A stretch of DNA of 53,541 nt, taken from Selenomonadaceae bacterium (GTDB lineage Bacteria > Bacillota > Negativicutes > Selenomonadales > Selenomonadaceae). The translations under genes and the position numbers were made by a program. The DNA lies in the NCBI GenBank assembly GCA_017446845.1, contig JAFSOQ010000094.1, forward strand, positions 1 to 53,541, written 5' to 3'. The notes under the pieces are model-generated. The model was not told where the DNA came from. It did not search any database and saw only the letters and a program-made list of their open reading frames with translations. Shown here piece after piece: positions 42,477-51,148 of this stretch (position 1 is its first letter; each line of letters starts with the position of its first letter).

Positions 42477-43241
42477 TCACTCGCTGTAAACTTCTTTAGC
42501 CATGGGGAAGACCGCCCAAGCTTTCGGCCAGCCCGCGTAGAATCCGAGTTGCGTGATAATCTCGACCATCTCCGCTTTGGTCACTCCGTTAGCTTTTGCG
42601 TTGGCAAGATGATGTTTCAATGCGTCCGTAAAAATTCCTGCGCCGACCAGCGTCGAAACCGTGACGATACTCCTGTCGTGGACGGACAAAATTTTATTGC
42701 GGCTCCAAACTTCGCCGAAAAGAATATCGTCATTGTAGCGAGCAAATTCCGGCGCGAAGTCTCCGAGATTTTTTCTGCCCGCCGTCTGAGTAATTTTTTC
42801 GCCGACGTTATCAAAAACCTGCGCGGCGTCTTTGCCGTAAACTTCCTTTGCCATGGGGAAGACCGCCCAAGCTTTCGGCCAGCCCGCGTAGAATCCGAGC
42901 TGAGTTATAATTTCAACCATCTCATCGCGGGTGACGCCGTTTTTCTTTGCGGTTGCAAGATGATACTTGAGTGCGTCGGTTAAAACGCCCGAACCGACCA
43001 AAGCGCAAATCGTGACGATACTCCTGTCGTGCAGAGATAAAATATCATTGCGCGACCAAACTTCGCCGAAAAGAATATCGTCGTTGTAGCGAGCGAATTC
43101 CGGCGCAAAATCTCCGAGCGCATCTCTGCCCGCCGTTTGAACAATTTTTACCGCTTTAGATTTTTCCATAGCTGTTGCCTCCACCGAAAATAAATTCATC
43201 GTGAACAAAACCGCGAGTCCTGCCGTTAAAAATTTTTTCAT
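42477..43241 (-). CDS. Exported tandem carboxymuconolactone decarboxylase-like protein
   Basis: 254 residues with an N-terminal signal peptide (MKKFLTAGLAVLFTMNLFS, cleavage near AxA). Two CMD-like domains with almost the same sequence, 117 residues apart (GDFAPEFARYNDDILFGEVW twice; MVEIITQLGFYAGWPKAWAV twice). The AhpD CxxC redox pair is missing, as in the non-redox CMD group. SD GGAGG, extended -10 promoter 20 nt upstream. Next to a secreted flavoprotein, so a periplasmic detoxifying role is possible but unproven. Confidence 0.88.
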   Translation of the reverse strand: MKKFLTAGLAVLFTMNLFSVEATAMEKSKAVKIVQTAGRDALGDFAPEFARYNDDILFGEVWSRNDILSLHDRSIVTICALVGSGVLTDALKYHLATAKKNGVTRDEMVEIITQLGFYAGWPKAWAVFPMAKEVYGKDAAQVFDNVGEKITQTAGRKNLGDFAPEFARYNDDILFGEVWSRNKILSVHDRSIVTVSTLVGAGIFTDALKHHLANAKANGVTKAEMVEIITQLGFYAGWPKAWAVFPMAKEVYSE

Positions 43242-43260
43242 GATAAAAACCTCCACATTT

Positions 43261-43266
43261 ATTATA
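43261..43266 (-). promoter_or_regulatory. Extended -10 promoter of the CMD gene
   Basis: Leftward TGCTATAAT shortly before the CMD start; weak -35. Confidence 0.55.
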
Positions 43267-43270
43267 GCAT

Positions 43271-43310
43271 AAAAAAAATCCTGCCGAGCGATTCGACGGG
43301 ATTTTTTTTT
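43271..43310. terminator. Bidirectional terminator
   Basis: AATCCTGCCGA/TCGACGGGATT stem with one mismatch, flanked by A8 and T9. Ends leftward transcription from the decayed RTX gene. Confidence 0.7.
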
Positions 43311-43377
43311 AGGGAAAAGGCAAACGGGACAAGAGTTTTGAACTTTTCCCTTGTCCTTTGTTCCTTGTCCCTTACTT
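43311..43377. repeat. Heptamer array, GGGACAA/CCTTGTC type
   Basis: GGGAAAA GGCAAAC GGGACAA units, then CTTTTCC CTTGTCC TTTGTTC CTTGTCC in the opposed arm. Same 7-nt period and two-arm plan as the others, with a quite different sequence. Confidence 0.75.
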
Positions 43378-46300
43378 AAGAGTTTTGCCGCTGATGGTGT
43401 GAGTCGTGCCGTTGATATTAATCTTATCGCCCGCGCTGACGTTTTCCAAAATAACCGAGCCGTCAATTGTCAACGTGAGCTTATTGCTTGCAAACCGTGT
43501 ATGAACCGTTTTTGCAACAGGTCGCCGCTCGCATAGTCTTGAATGGTATCGGTGCCTTCGTTCGGCTTGTAAATGAATGATCGTTGCCCGTGCCTCCGTA
43601 AAGTGTGTCGTTGCCTGCTCCGCCGTTTATCGTCGAGTTTTTGCCGCTGCTCGTCACAAAATCATTTTCGTTGCCTGCGTTTATTGTAAGGCCCGTGGTA
43701 CTCGTGGCGGTTATCGTGTCGGCGTTCTTGCTACCCGTAAAAATCTTGCCCGTGTAGGTGCCTTTCGCTATCGAGAACTTGTACTTATCCGCATTCTTCA
43801 AAGTTGGCTGCTTTCAGAGTTACAACACCATTTTTCGGAGTCGTCGGTGTCGAAGCAACTCCCTTTAATGCAAGTGCTTGAGTTGAAGTTTTTTCGACGA
43901 AATATATCGTCTTTTGATTATCGCTGAATTCGTAATGGTCGGGAACATAATCTTTAAGATAGGAGATTGCTCCGTCGGATAAATCACCCCATACATCGGT
44001 AGCTGTTGAAACTGTACTCATGCCCTTGCCCAATTTCAGCGTGTAGTCTTCTTGATTCAAAAGCTTGACGGGAGTGCCGTCGGTTTGAACTGCCGCCTTG
44101 CCGATTGTAAGTTTATTGCCGCTGACTGAGATGCGCCGTCCGCCACTCCTTCCAATTCAAAGACTTTGGAAGTGCCTTCGTGATTGACTTGCCGTCGGAG
44201 CTTATCTCATAACCCGCCGAATTGCGGAAGCGTCATATTTTGCCGCTATGGATTTAGAAATCTCTACGTCTTTACTCAGGGCAAGAGTGTAACCGTCGCT
44301 GATTGTAACTTCATCTTTGTCAAGTGACTCTTCAGAAATTGTAACAACCTTATCCTGCAGAGAAATGCCGTCGAGTGATTAGCGTTTTCTTTGGCGTTCC
44401 GTAAGTTGCAGTCTTGTCGTCCAATGCCCATTTCTTTTCAAAAATTTCTTCACCTTTAATATTGCATCTGCCAAAGTTATATTGCCTTCACCGACAGTGA
44501 GGATGATGTCCGAGCCGCTGATTTGACTTGAGTAGGTGTCAATGCCGATTTGCAAAGTTGATATGGCATTGAAGCCCCTTATAGTATCATTGCCGGAGGA
44601 GTATTCAATCAGATTGTTTTGTTCTGCACTTGTCAATCAGGTCGGAACCTGCGCCGCCGTTAATTGATACGTTGACTGTGACGATTGAATCATCGCCGTG
44701 CGACTAAGCTGACGAAAGAACCGTTATTTACAATGGAGTCATTGCCGTCCAAGGCATTGAGTGTTAATATTGGTCGTCGCCGTCGGTAAAAATAGAATCG
44801 CTATCAAAAAGCGACTGCAGGGCGGCTTGACGAGCAAAGTAGCGCAGGAACATAAACCCGCCTGCATAACCGTCACCAATATCTTGGTAGCCGGTGCCTG
44901 TATCGCTTAAATCTAAGCCGGCATCCAACCAATCGTCGTCAGTGCCGTCTGCCATACCTTCTTTTATGAACTTGGGCAAAAGGCTGAAGATATCGGCGTG
45001 AGTAAATTCATGGGAAAGAGTCCTGTCAAGAAACCCAACCCCGTTTACGCTGCCTGAGCCGTCTACGTCAGTAACGGAAATTCCGTTGTAATAATCTTGT
45101 CGTATTGCCGTTTTGTCCCCGAAGGACAAATGAAGAGGTTAGCGTTGATTGTGTCGTCGTAAAAGTAAAGCCCTACATCTTTAACCGATGCCGTAGGAGA
45201 CTCAAAACCGATATTGTCTTCATTAAGTTGCAAACAATCCTTAGCCCACCACTTGAAAAGAGCAGCGATAAGTTCGTCGAAAGTTCGAAGTGTAATACGA
45301 GAAGGATAATCCGGCCAACCGGTTGATGAAATATTTTCTTGAACAGCACTATTCAATGGTCAAACCGTTGCGCGTGAAGGTCGAAGCGTTGGGATAAGTA
45401 CTTGAGAGCGCACCGACTTTTAACATTGTCAAGATAAACCGTGACGACAGAACTTGGCAAGTCGAAAAGTTTCGACGACGGGCGAAGGTTTATAATCGTG
45501 GTCAATTTCTGTTCCGGCACCACCGACCTCGTTCAAGGAGTTTGAGGCATTTTTTCCCGAATAACTTGTTATATAATTTTCATTGGCGTAGGTGTTAATG
45601 TCGATACCCGCATTGCTCAACAAAGTTGCAATAGTCGAGCTGTTGATTTAAATCACCGAGCCGAATTTTTCTTGTGCCGGTCTTATCGGTAATGACGAGC
45701 AAAGTATCTTCAATCAGCGCGGAGCCGACTTCAAAATTCATCTGAGGAATTTAAATCGGTTATGGTAACGTCTCTGACTTGAGCCGAGATTGAAATATTA
45801 TCGCTGCCCGAAGTAATGGTTGCGCCGTTTACATTGACGGTGATTTGGTCATTGCCTGCGCTTATTGAGTCTGCACCGTTGTAATCTGTCGCTTGGACGA
45901 CCCAATCGCGCGTGCCTGTATTTATAATTTGAGCGGCGGAAGTGGATAGGTGTTTACAAAATCTTCGGGAACAACGGAGCGGTCAGTCTTTTCCGTGCCC
46001 GTGCCGATAACTATTGATTGCCCGTCACTTGAAAGATTAATGCCGTTTTGTTTGGCAAGTGTTTGCAAATCAGCGGCGGTTAAAGTCGTGCCTTCGACAA
46101 CGGAGCCGACTTTGAGAGTAATGTTGGCATCGGAGTTGCCCCTGTGTCAACATTGTCCGTCGTTTTATTTTCCCAATAAGTTACATTGTTGTTTTCGTCT
46201 ATCCAATACTTATTGTAAAGCTGAATACCGCAATATTTTTCCAAGAAAATGTAGGCTTTACGTTCTTTGATTAGTTTTTCTACGGTCGAGCGTTTGTCGA

Positions 46301-46537
46301 ACCAAGTGTTAAAATAAGCATTGCCGATATTATTGACATCGTAATTCTTGACCTGTGCGCTCAAAACACTTGAACTGACCTGTGCCATGGTCTTGCCAAC
46401 ATAGTTTGGTCGGCTTTCATTGCGTCAATAACTTCTTGAATGCTGTCGTATTTTGAAGAAGACTTGACTGCTGCGTCCAACATCTTAATACTGACCTCGG
46501 ACGAATAAGAATAGCCGTGATTGGCAAGAGCTGACAT
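43378..46537 (-). pseudogene. Decayed RTX-repeat zinc-protease-like exoprotein
   Basis: About 3.2 kb of leftward fragments in shifting frames. N-terminal part: ATG at 46537, NHGYSYSSEVSIKMLDAAVK, then a frameshift into AQVKNYDVNNIGNAYFNTWF. Middle: a gluzincin-like LSHEFTHADIF with the later KEGMADGTDDDW giving HExxH plus E. C-terminal part: hemolysin-type calcium repeats (NGGAGNDTLYGGTGNDH; SSGNDTIRGF). At least six frameshifts separate these blocks. It was probably a secreted surface protein; no type I secretion genes accompany it. Frequent single-base shifts could also reflect assembly error, but their number argues for decay. Confidence 0.8.
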
Positions 46538-46572
46538 AAAAACCGCTCAATCAAATTATCTGAGCGGTTAAA
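46538..46572 (-). terminator. Terminator after the lipoprotein gene
   Basis: CCGCTCA/TGAGCGG stem (46543-46567) followed on the minus strand by T5. It directly abuts the ATG of the decayed RTX gene, which thus lacks room for its own promoter. Confidence 0.7.
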
Positions 46573-46587
46573 AAAATTTTATGCGCC

Positions 46588-46668
46588 TTAAAAAATTTCG
46601 TCGTCGAGTGCGGAGACAATTTTAACGTCCGTATCCCAAAGGTGAGTTGTCAAACTTTCTATTTTCAT
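46588..46668 (-). CDS. Possible 26-residue small protein
   Basis: ATG 46668 with SD GAGGT, 7 bp after the stop of the lipoprotein gene, encodes MKIESLTTHLWDTDVKIVSA and six more residues (LDDEIF), then TAA and the terminator. No family recognised. It may be a genuine small ORF translated with the lipoprotein or the start of a deleted gene. Support is only the SD, spacing and terminator placement. Confidence 0.35.
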   Translation of the reverse strand: MKIESLTTHLWDTDVKIVSALDDEIF

Positions 46669-46675
46669 AGTTACC

Positions 46676-47884
46676 TCATTTCTTGGTTTTGACGCAAGCA
46701 GCAAATTTTTCGTGATTCTCTTGGACGGTTTCATTGGTCGAACTTTGTTCGGCGGCTTTCTGCAAATAGCTCCAGGCGTCCTCGTATTTTTTTTGCTTGA
46801 AGTAAGCGACGGCAATGTTATTGTAAGCTTCGGTGTTAATCGTCTCAATCGCCAGCGAAGATTCAAAATCGCTTATCGCGTTCTTGAAATCGTTTTTGTT
46901 GAGTTTGAGTCTCCCGCGATTGTACCACGCAAAAACAAATTTATCGTCAACGCGTAAAAGTTCGTCGTAAGTTTTAATGGCGTTGTCGAATTGTTTATTT
47001 TTTTCTTGAGCAAGGGCGAGATTGAACAGAGCCTCCGGAAGTTCGGGTTCAACTTCCAGAGCAGCTTTGAAGTCGTCGATTGCGCCGGAAAAATCTTCGC
47101 GCTCGTAGTTGACCAGCCCGCGCCAGACGTAAGCCGCCGCCTTGTCGTCCGAAAGCAAAACTTTCAAATTCGCTGCGTCCAATGAGGCATCGGAACCGTC
47201 AGGCATTTGCGCCTGCATCCACAGATTCAAAATGTCTTCGCCGTAGTGATTGCCGGGGACTGCCCACATGCCGTTTAAATCCGTCCACTGAGTGAGCTTG
47301 CCGAAAATTTGCGGACGGAATTTTTTTATCAGTTCGTAGCGCGGGTCGACGATTTCAACTTTAGGCGGACGTTTTGAAGTATAAGACAGCAAGTGTTGAA
47401 TGTGAGCACGAACACCGAGCTGAGGCGTCGCGAAAAATTCACCTTTGACGCCGCCGCCCGTCGTGCCCAATCCGCAATAATTATTTTGTTCGGGAATGAC
47501 ATCGCCGCCGTAATTCCACGCGCCCGTTTCCTTAATCGCCTGGCAAATAGCAATGTCGGGACGAATTCCCTCGCGACCTGCCTCGACGTAATAAAGGTGG
47601 ACGAGTTGTTCGACGGTGCAGTTGAGTTTCGTATCGGGATTGCGCTTTTTGATGAAGTTGACCATTTGGTCTTGAGTGGCGACCGCTTCACCGAAAATCG
47701 GGACGTCCGAATAATTTTCGCGCAAGACAATCATCGGCGAACCTTCTGCGGGTGCCGTGGTCAATTCAATTTTCTTGAGTTGCCGCTTGTTGAATTTTAC
47801 TTTTTCTTTCTTTGCGGCGTCAGCGCAGGCAGTCAGCGATAAAATCAGCGTTAAGATTAATGCAAGGCTTAAAAATTTTTTCAT
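46676..47884 (-). CDS. TPR lipoprotein with glucosaminidase-like domain
   Basis: 402 residues from ATG 47884 (SD GGAGAC). Lipoprotein signal with lipobox LTAC (Cys20). A glucosaminidase (PF01832-like) domain at about 75-215: REGIRPDIAICQAIKETGAWN, NNYCGLGTTGGG and GVRAHIQHLLSY. Then about four TPR units (e.g. ALFNLALAQEKNKQFDNAIK, AYNNIAVAYFKQKKYEDAW). Likely a cell-wall-binding or cutting protein of the envelope. Coupled to trpS only loosely: its start lies 14 bp after the trpS stop. Confidence 0.87.
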   Translation of the reverse strand: MKKFLSLALILTLILSLTACADAAKKEKVKFNKRQLKKIELTTAPAEGSPMIVLRENYSDVPIFGEAVATQDQMVNFIKKRNPDTKLNCTVEQLVHLYYVEAGREGIRPDIAICQAIKETGAWNYGGDVIPEQNNYCGLGTTGGGVKGEFFATPQLGVRAHIQHLLSYTSKRPPKVEIVDPRYELIKKFRPQIFGKLTQWTDLNGMWAVPGNHYGEDILNLWMQAQMPDGSDASLDAANLKVLLSDDKAAAYVWRGLVNYEREDFSGAIDDFKAALEVEPELPEALFNLALAQEKNKQFDNAIKTYDELLRVDDKFVFAWYNRGRLKLNKNDFKNAISDFESSLAIETINTEAYNNIAVAYFKQKKYEDAWSYLQKAAEQSSTNETVQENHEKFAACVKTKK

Positions 47885-47897
47885 ATGGTGAGTCTCC

Positions 47898-48917
47898 TTA
47901 AACGTTAAAATAATCAATCTTCATGGCTCTTTTTACGCGATTGAGAACTTGCGACGCCTTGGCGCGAGCTTTCTTGGTGCCTTCTTTGAGAATGTCCATA
48001 ACTTCATCGGGACGCGCCTCGTATTGGGCATGACGACGACGAATCGGCTCCAAAGTTTCTTCCAAAACTTCGCGCAGATATTTTTTAACGGCAACATCTC
48101 CAAGCCCGCCGCGTTGATAATGTTCCTTGAGTTCGGCGACTTTGGCGGCGTCTTCTGCGAAGGCGTCAAGATACGTGAAGACTACATTGCCTTCGATATG
48201 TCCGGGGTCGGAAATTTTTATGTGGGTCGGGTCGGTGTACATGTTTTTAATTTTTGCGGCGACGGTCGCGCTGTCATCGCTGAGGTAAATTGCATTGCCG
48301 AGAGTTTTGCTCATTTTAGCTTTGCCGTCAATACCGGGAAGTCTTCTGCAAACTTGACTTTGCGGCAGGAAAATTTCCGGCTCAATCAAAATACCTTCGC
48401 CGTAAAGTTCATGCATTTTGCGAACGATTTCGCGGGTCTGTTCAAGCATTGGGGCTTGGTCTTCGCCGACGGGCACGAGATTTGCATCAAAGGCGGTGAT
48501 GTCTGCGGCTTGGCTGACGGGATAGCACAAAAATCCTGCGGGGATACTCGTTTCAAAATTTTTCTGAGCAATTTCACTTTTGACGGTCGGATTGCGTTCA
48601 AGCCTGGAAACCGTGACGATATTCATGTAATATGCCGTGAGTTCAAAGAGCTGCGGAATTTGCGATTGAATAAAAATCGTGGACTTGGCGGGGTCGATTC
48701 CGACGGCAAGATAATCCAGCGCGACGTTCAAAATATTTTCGTGAACTTTGGCGGGAGTGCCCGCGTGGTCGGTGAGTGCCTGCGCGTCAGCTATCATGAT
48801 ATAAATTTCGTCGAACTCGCCCGAATTTTGCAAGCGAACACGCTCGCGAAGACTGCCGACGTAATGTCCGAGATGAAGTTTGCCTGTGGGTCTGTCGCCC
48901 GTCAAAATAATTTTCAT
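47898..48917 (-). CDS. trpS: Tryptophanyl-tRNA synthetase
   Basis: 339 residues, class I synthetase: HLGH (15-18), [30 protein letters not shown] and KMSKT (200-204). Full length. SD AGGAGG. A terminator-like hairpin lies in the upstream gap and no T-box signature is seen. Confidence 0.96.
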   Translation of the reverse strand: MKIILTGDRPTGKLHLGHYVGSLRERVRLQNSGEFDEIYIMIADAQALTDHAGTPAKVHENILNVALDYLAVGIDPAKSTIFIQSQIPQLFELTAYYMNIVTVSRLERNPTVKSEIAQKNFETSIPAGFLCYPVSQAADITAFDANLVPVGEDQAPMLEQTREIVRKMHELYGEGILIEPEIFLPQSQVCRRLPGIDGKAKMSKTLGNAIYLSDDSATVAAKIKNMYTDPTHIKISDPGHIEGNVVFTYLDAFAEDAAKVAELKEHYQRGGLGDVAVKKYLREVLEETLEPIRRRHAQYEARPDEVMDILKEGTKKARAKASQVLNRVKRAMKIDYFNV

Positions 48918-48934
48918 TTAAATTCCTCCTGTAA

Positions 48935-48963
48935 ATCAAATTCCTATCGAAAATCGCTGTCAA
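48935..48963 (-). promoter_or_regulatory. Proximal trpS promoter candidate
   Basis: Leftward TTGACA (48958-48963), 17-nt spacer, TTTGAT; the -35 is perfect, the -10 poor. It lies after the hairpin at 48971. Confidence 0.5.
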
Positions 48964-48970
48964 AAAAATT

Positions 48971-48993
48971 CCCTCCGCCGTGGAGGGTTTTTT
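48971..48993. terminator. Terminator or attenuator before trpS
   Basis: CCCTCC/GGAGGG stem with 5-nt loop and T runs on both sides. It ends the Uma2 transcript and, if the distal promoter is used, would attenuate trpS. Confidence 0.7.
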
Positions 48994-49053
48994 ACTTTCA
49001 AGTTATTCCATCCTGCATTCTTCCTTTGTCAGATTCATTTTGAATTTTTTTTC

Positions 49054-49082
49054 ATTATAGCACGGGCAATGAGTTTTAGCAA
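49054..49082 (-). promoter_or_regulatory. Distal trpS promoter candidate
   Basis: Leftward TTGCTA (49077-49082), 17-nt spacer, TATAAT (49054-49059), placing the hairpin at 48971 inside the transcript. Confidence 0.55.
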
Positions 49083-49113
49083 CAATCAACACGACACGAA
49101 CACCTTGTTAAAA

Positions 49114-49650
49114 TTACTTGTATCCCCACTTGAAAATAAAATCCAAAGGAATTTTCAACCCGTCCAAGATTTTTACGGGCACTTCGTATTTGACTGCGGC
49201 TTTTTCCGTGTCATTGAGATTTTCAAATTCTTCCTTATCGAACAAAATATATTCATCGTCGAAAAAATATTTTCCGTCGCGCAAAAGATAAACGTCAATG
49301 CTTTTCATCCACGGGTCAACAATCCAATATTCGCGCACGCCGTTTGCCTCGTAAGTGTCTTTTTTTGTAGTTAAGTCATTGCGTCGCGTAGATTTGGACA
49401 GAACTTCGACGACCATATCGGGCGCGCCGTAAATATTGCTCGACCAATTAAGAATTTTTTCGTTCGACTTCAAGACTACGCACAAATTCGGAACAAAAAT
49501 ATTTTCATCGTCGAATTGAACATCAATGTTAGTAAAAAAATATCCGTGCTCATTTTCGATTAAGCTTTTGCCGACAGCCACAATGATTCGCCCGACTATT
49601 GAGGCATGTGCGGGACACTTCGACGGAATAAAAAAATTTTTTGCCGTCAA
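49114..49650 (-). CDS. Uma2-family (DUF820) nuclease-like protein, possibly frameshifted
   Basis: 178 residues in this frame: VPNLCVVLKSNEKI, GAPDMVVEVLSKSTRRND, TKKDTYEANGVREYWIVDP, the PD-(D/E)xK-like core of the Uma2 family whose role is unknown. The usual N-terminus (about 30-40 residues) is missing and the only start in frame is TTG. An ATG with a perfect GGAGG SD at about 49672 reads MPIEFIDDGLY then stops, in another frame, just before an A6T7 run. I infer a 5' frameshift: either a damaged gene or a sequence error. Confidence 0.7.
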   Translation of the reverse strand: MTAKNFFIPSKCPAHASIVGRIIVAVGKSLIENEHGYFFTNIDVQFDDENIFVPNLCVVLKSNEKILNWSSNIYGAPDMVVEVLSKSTRRNDLTTKKDTYEANGVREYWIVDPWMKSIDVYLLRDGKYFFDDEYILFDKEEFENLNDTEKAAVKYEVPVKILDGLKIPLDFIFKWGYK

Positions 49651-49682
49651 TAAAGTCCGTCGTCTATGAATTCTATCGGCAT

Positions 49683-51065
49683 TTAAATTGCCTCCAATTG
49701 CTTAAAAAAATCTTCGGCAAAAGTTTTCGTGTCGATAAGTTTATCAACGGAAATTTTTTCTGTCAACGCCGCCAATTTTGCTCTATTATTTGCAAGGTGG
49801 ACGGCTTTTTTTATATAAGAGTCAACGTCGTAAACAATCAGCTCGTCGACGCCCGAAATTTTTAAAATATCCGCGCCCGTGCGCATGTGAGGAAGTTCGC
49901 CGCACAAATTCAAAACGGGCACACCCATATACAACGCGAGAGCCGTCATCATGCCGCCGGGGTAAGGGAACGTGTCCAAAATCAAATCAATCTCGCTGTA
50001 ATCCGTGAAGAAATTATTTTCACCGCGTCGAACTTCAAAATTTTTAACTCCGAAATTTTTCAGTCGCTCAATCAAAATTTTTTGTCGACTTACAAACGGC
50101 GTGGTATCTCGGAAAATTATTTTAGCGTCGGGCAAGGCGTCCAAAATTTTTTTCATGGCATTTAAATAATTGTCGCTGAGTTTCATGAAGTTATTCAAGC
50201 TGCCGAACGTAAAATTTTTATGCGGAAAAGGTCGGCGGGAATTTTTTTCGCGAATCATTTTTTGATTCGGGCGGAAGGCAAAAGCATTTTCAAGCCGTAA
50301 AATTTTTTCGGTAAAAATTTCATCGTGAACGGTCAAAAATTCATCGCCGATAAAATAATCAATAAAATCTGCACCTGTCGAATCAAAATAACCGATACCG
50401 CAAATTTGAATTCGCGCGGGACGATACGCCGCAATTTGCAAAGTTGAGCCGCCCTCGGTGTGTCCGCCCAAGTCAATCAAAATTTCCGTGCCAATGTCGC
50501 GAATTTTTTCAGCCGCCTCCTCAAAACTCATTTCTGCAATCTCAAAATATTTATCGACGTTGCGGCGAATTTTTTTCGTGAAGTAATCTTCTTCCTTTGA
50601 CAAACTCCACGCCGTCACGAAAAATTTTTCGCGGTCGTAATCCGTTAAAAGTGCCTCATAAAATCTTGCGGCGGACGAATCGCAAAAATTTGGCGATATG
50701 AACGCTACAGAAATCTTTTCATTCTTAATTCCCAATTCCTCATTCCTAATTGCAACAGCGTCGCGGTAGAGTGAATTATAAATTGATAATTCTTGAATCA
50801 AAGTCGGTGCGTCAAGTTGCGGCAAGTAGTGCAATGCAAATAAATAATTCGAGAAATGTGCCCGCTGACTCCGCAAATATTTATCCGTCATCGCCGCGTT
50901 GAAATATGCCTGCGCGGCTCCGTCTGCGTCGCACAAATCGTGGAAAGCCGCTCCGATTAATTCATGAACGCGCCATTCGTCTTGTCCCGTCGGCAAAATT
51001 TTTTTCAAGTGTTCCAAAGCTTCATGCGGCTTGCCCTCGTCCAAAAGTTTTCGTGCTGTTTCCAT
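49683..51065 (-). CDS. SPINDLY/OGT-type O-glycosyltransferase
   Basis: 460 residues from ATG 51065 (SD GGGAGATG). A short TPR-like N-terminus (METARKLLDEGKPHEALEHL; about 1-110) precedes a GT41-like catalytic region: ISVAFISPNFCDSSAARFYE, EILIDLGGHTEGGSTLQIAA, RPARIQICGIGYFDSTG, FTFGSLNNFMKLSDNYLNAM and DTFPYPGGMMTALALYMGVP. Such enzymes add sugars to Ser/Thr of flagellin or adhesins in Selenomonas-like bacteria. A heptamer array is translated in frame (AIRNEELGIKNEK) between the two domains. Confidence 0.87.
   Translation of the reverse strand: METARKLLDEGKPHEALEHLKKILPTGQDEWRVHELIGAAFHDLCDADGAAQAYFNAAMTDKYLRSQRAHFSNYLFALHYLPQLDAPTLIQELSIYNSLYRDAVAIRNEELGIKNEKISVAFISPNFCDSSAARFYEALLTDYDREKFFVTAWSLSKEEDYFTKKIRRNVDKYFEIAEMSFEEAAEKIRDIGTEILIDLGGHTEGGSTLQIAAYRPARIQICGIGYFDSTGADFIDYFIGDEFLTVHDEIFTEKILRLENAFAFRPNQKMIREKNSRRPFPHKNFTFGSLNNFMKLSDNYLNAMKKILDALPDAKIIFRDTTPFVSRQKILIERLKNFGVKNFEVRRGENNFFTDYSEIDLILDTFPYPGGMMTALALYMGVPVLNLCGELPHMRTGADILKISGVDELIVYDVDSYIKKAVHLANNRAKLAALTEKISVDKLIDTKTFAEDFFKQLEAI
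50720..50752. repeat. Heptamer array inside a coding region
   Basis: Four units ATTCTTA ATTCCCA ATTCCTC ATTCCTA plus ATTGC, one arm only, fully within the glycosyltransferase gene and translated without breaking its frame. Confidence 0.85.
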
Positions 51066-51111
51066 TTTATCATCTCCCGAAAAAGATTTTACCATTCCGA
51101 TTAACAAAAAA

Positions 51112-51144
51112 CAAAAAAAACTCCCAAGCACTTTGCCTGAGAGG
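51112..51144 (-). terminator. Terminator of rnr
   Basis: Minus-strand CTCTCAGGCA, AAG loop, TGCTTGGGAG with two G-U pairs, then a run of T. Only a few bases after the rnr stop. Confidence 0.75.
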
Positions 51145-51148
51145 TTTT

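Noticed and set aside
48918..49080. T-box leader of trpS
   Set aside because: The conserved T-box antiterminator sequence is absent and the leader is too short.
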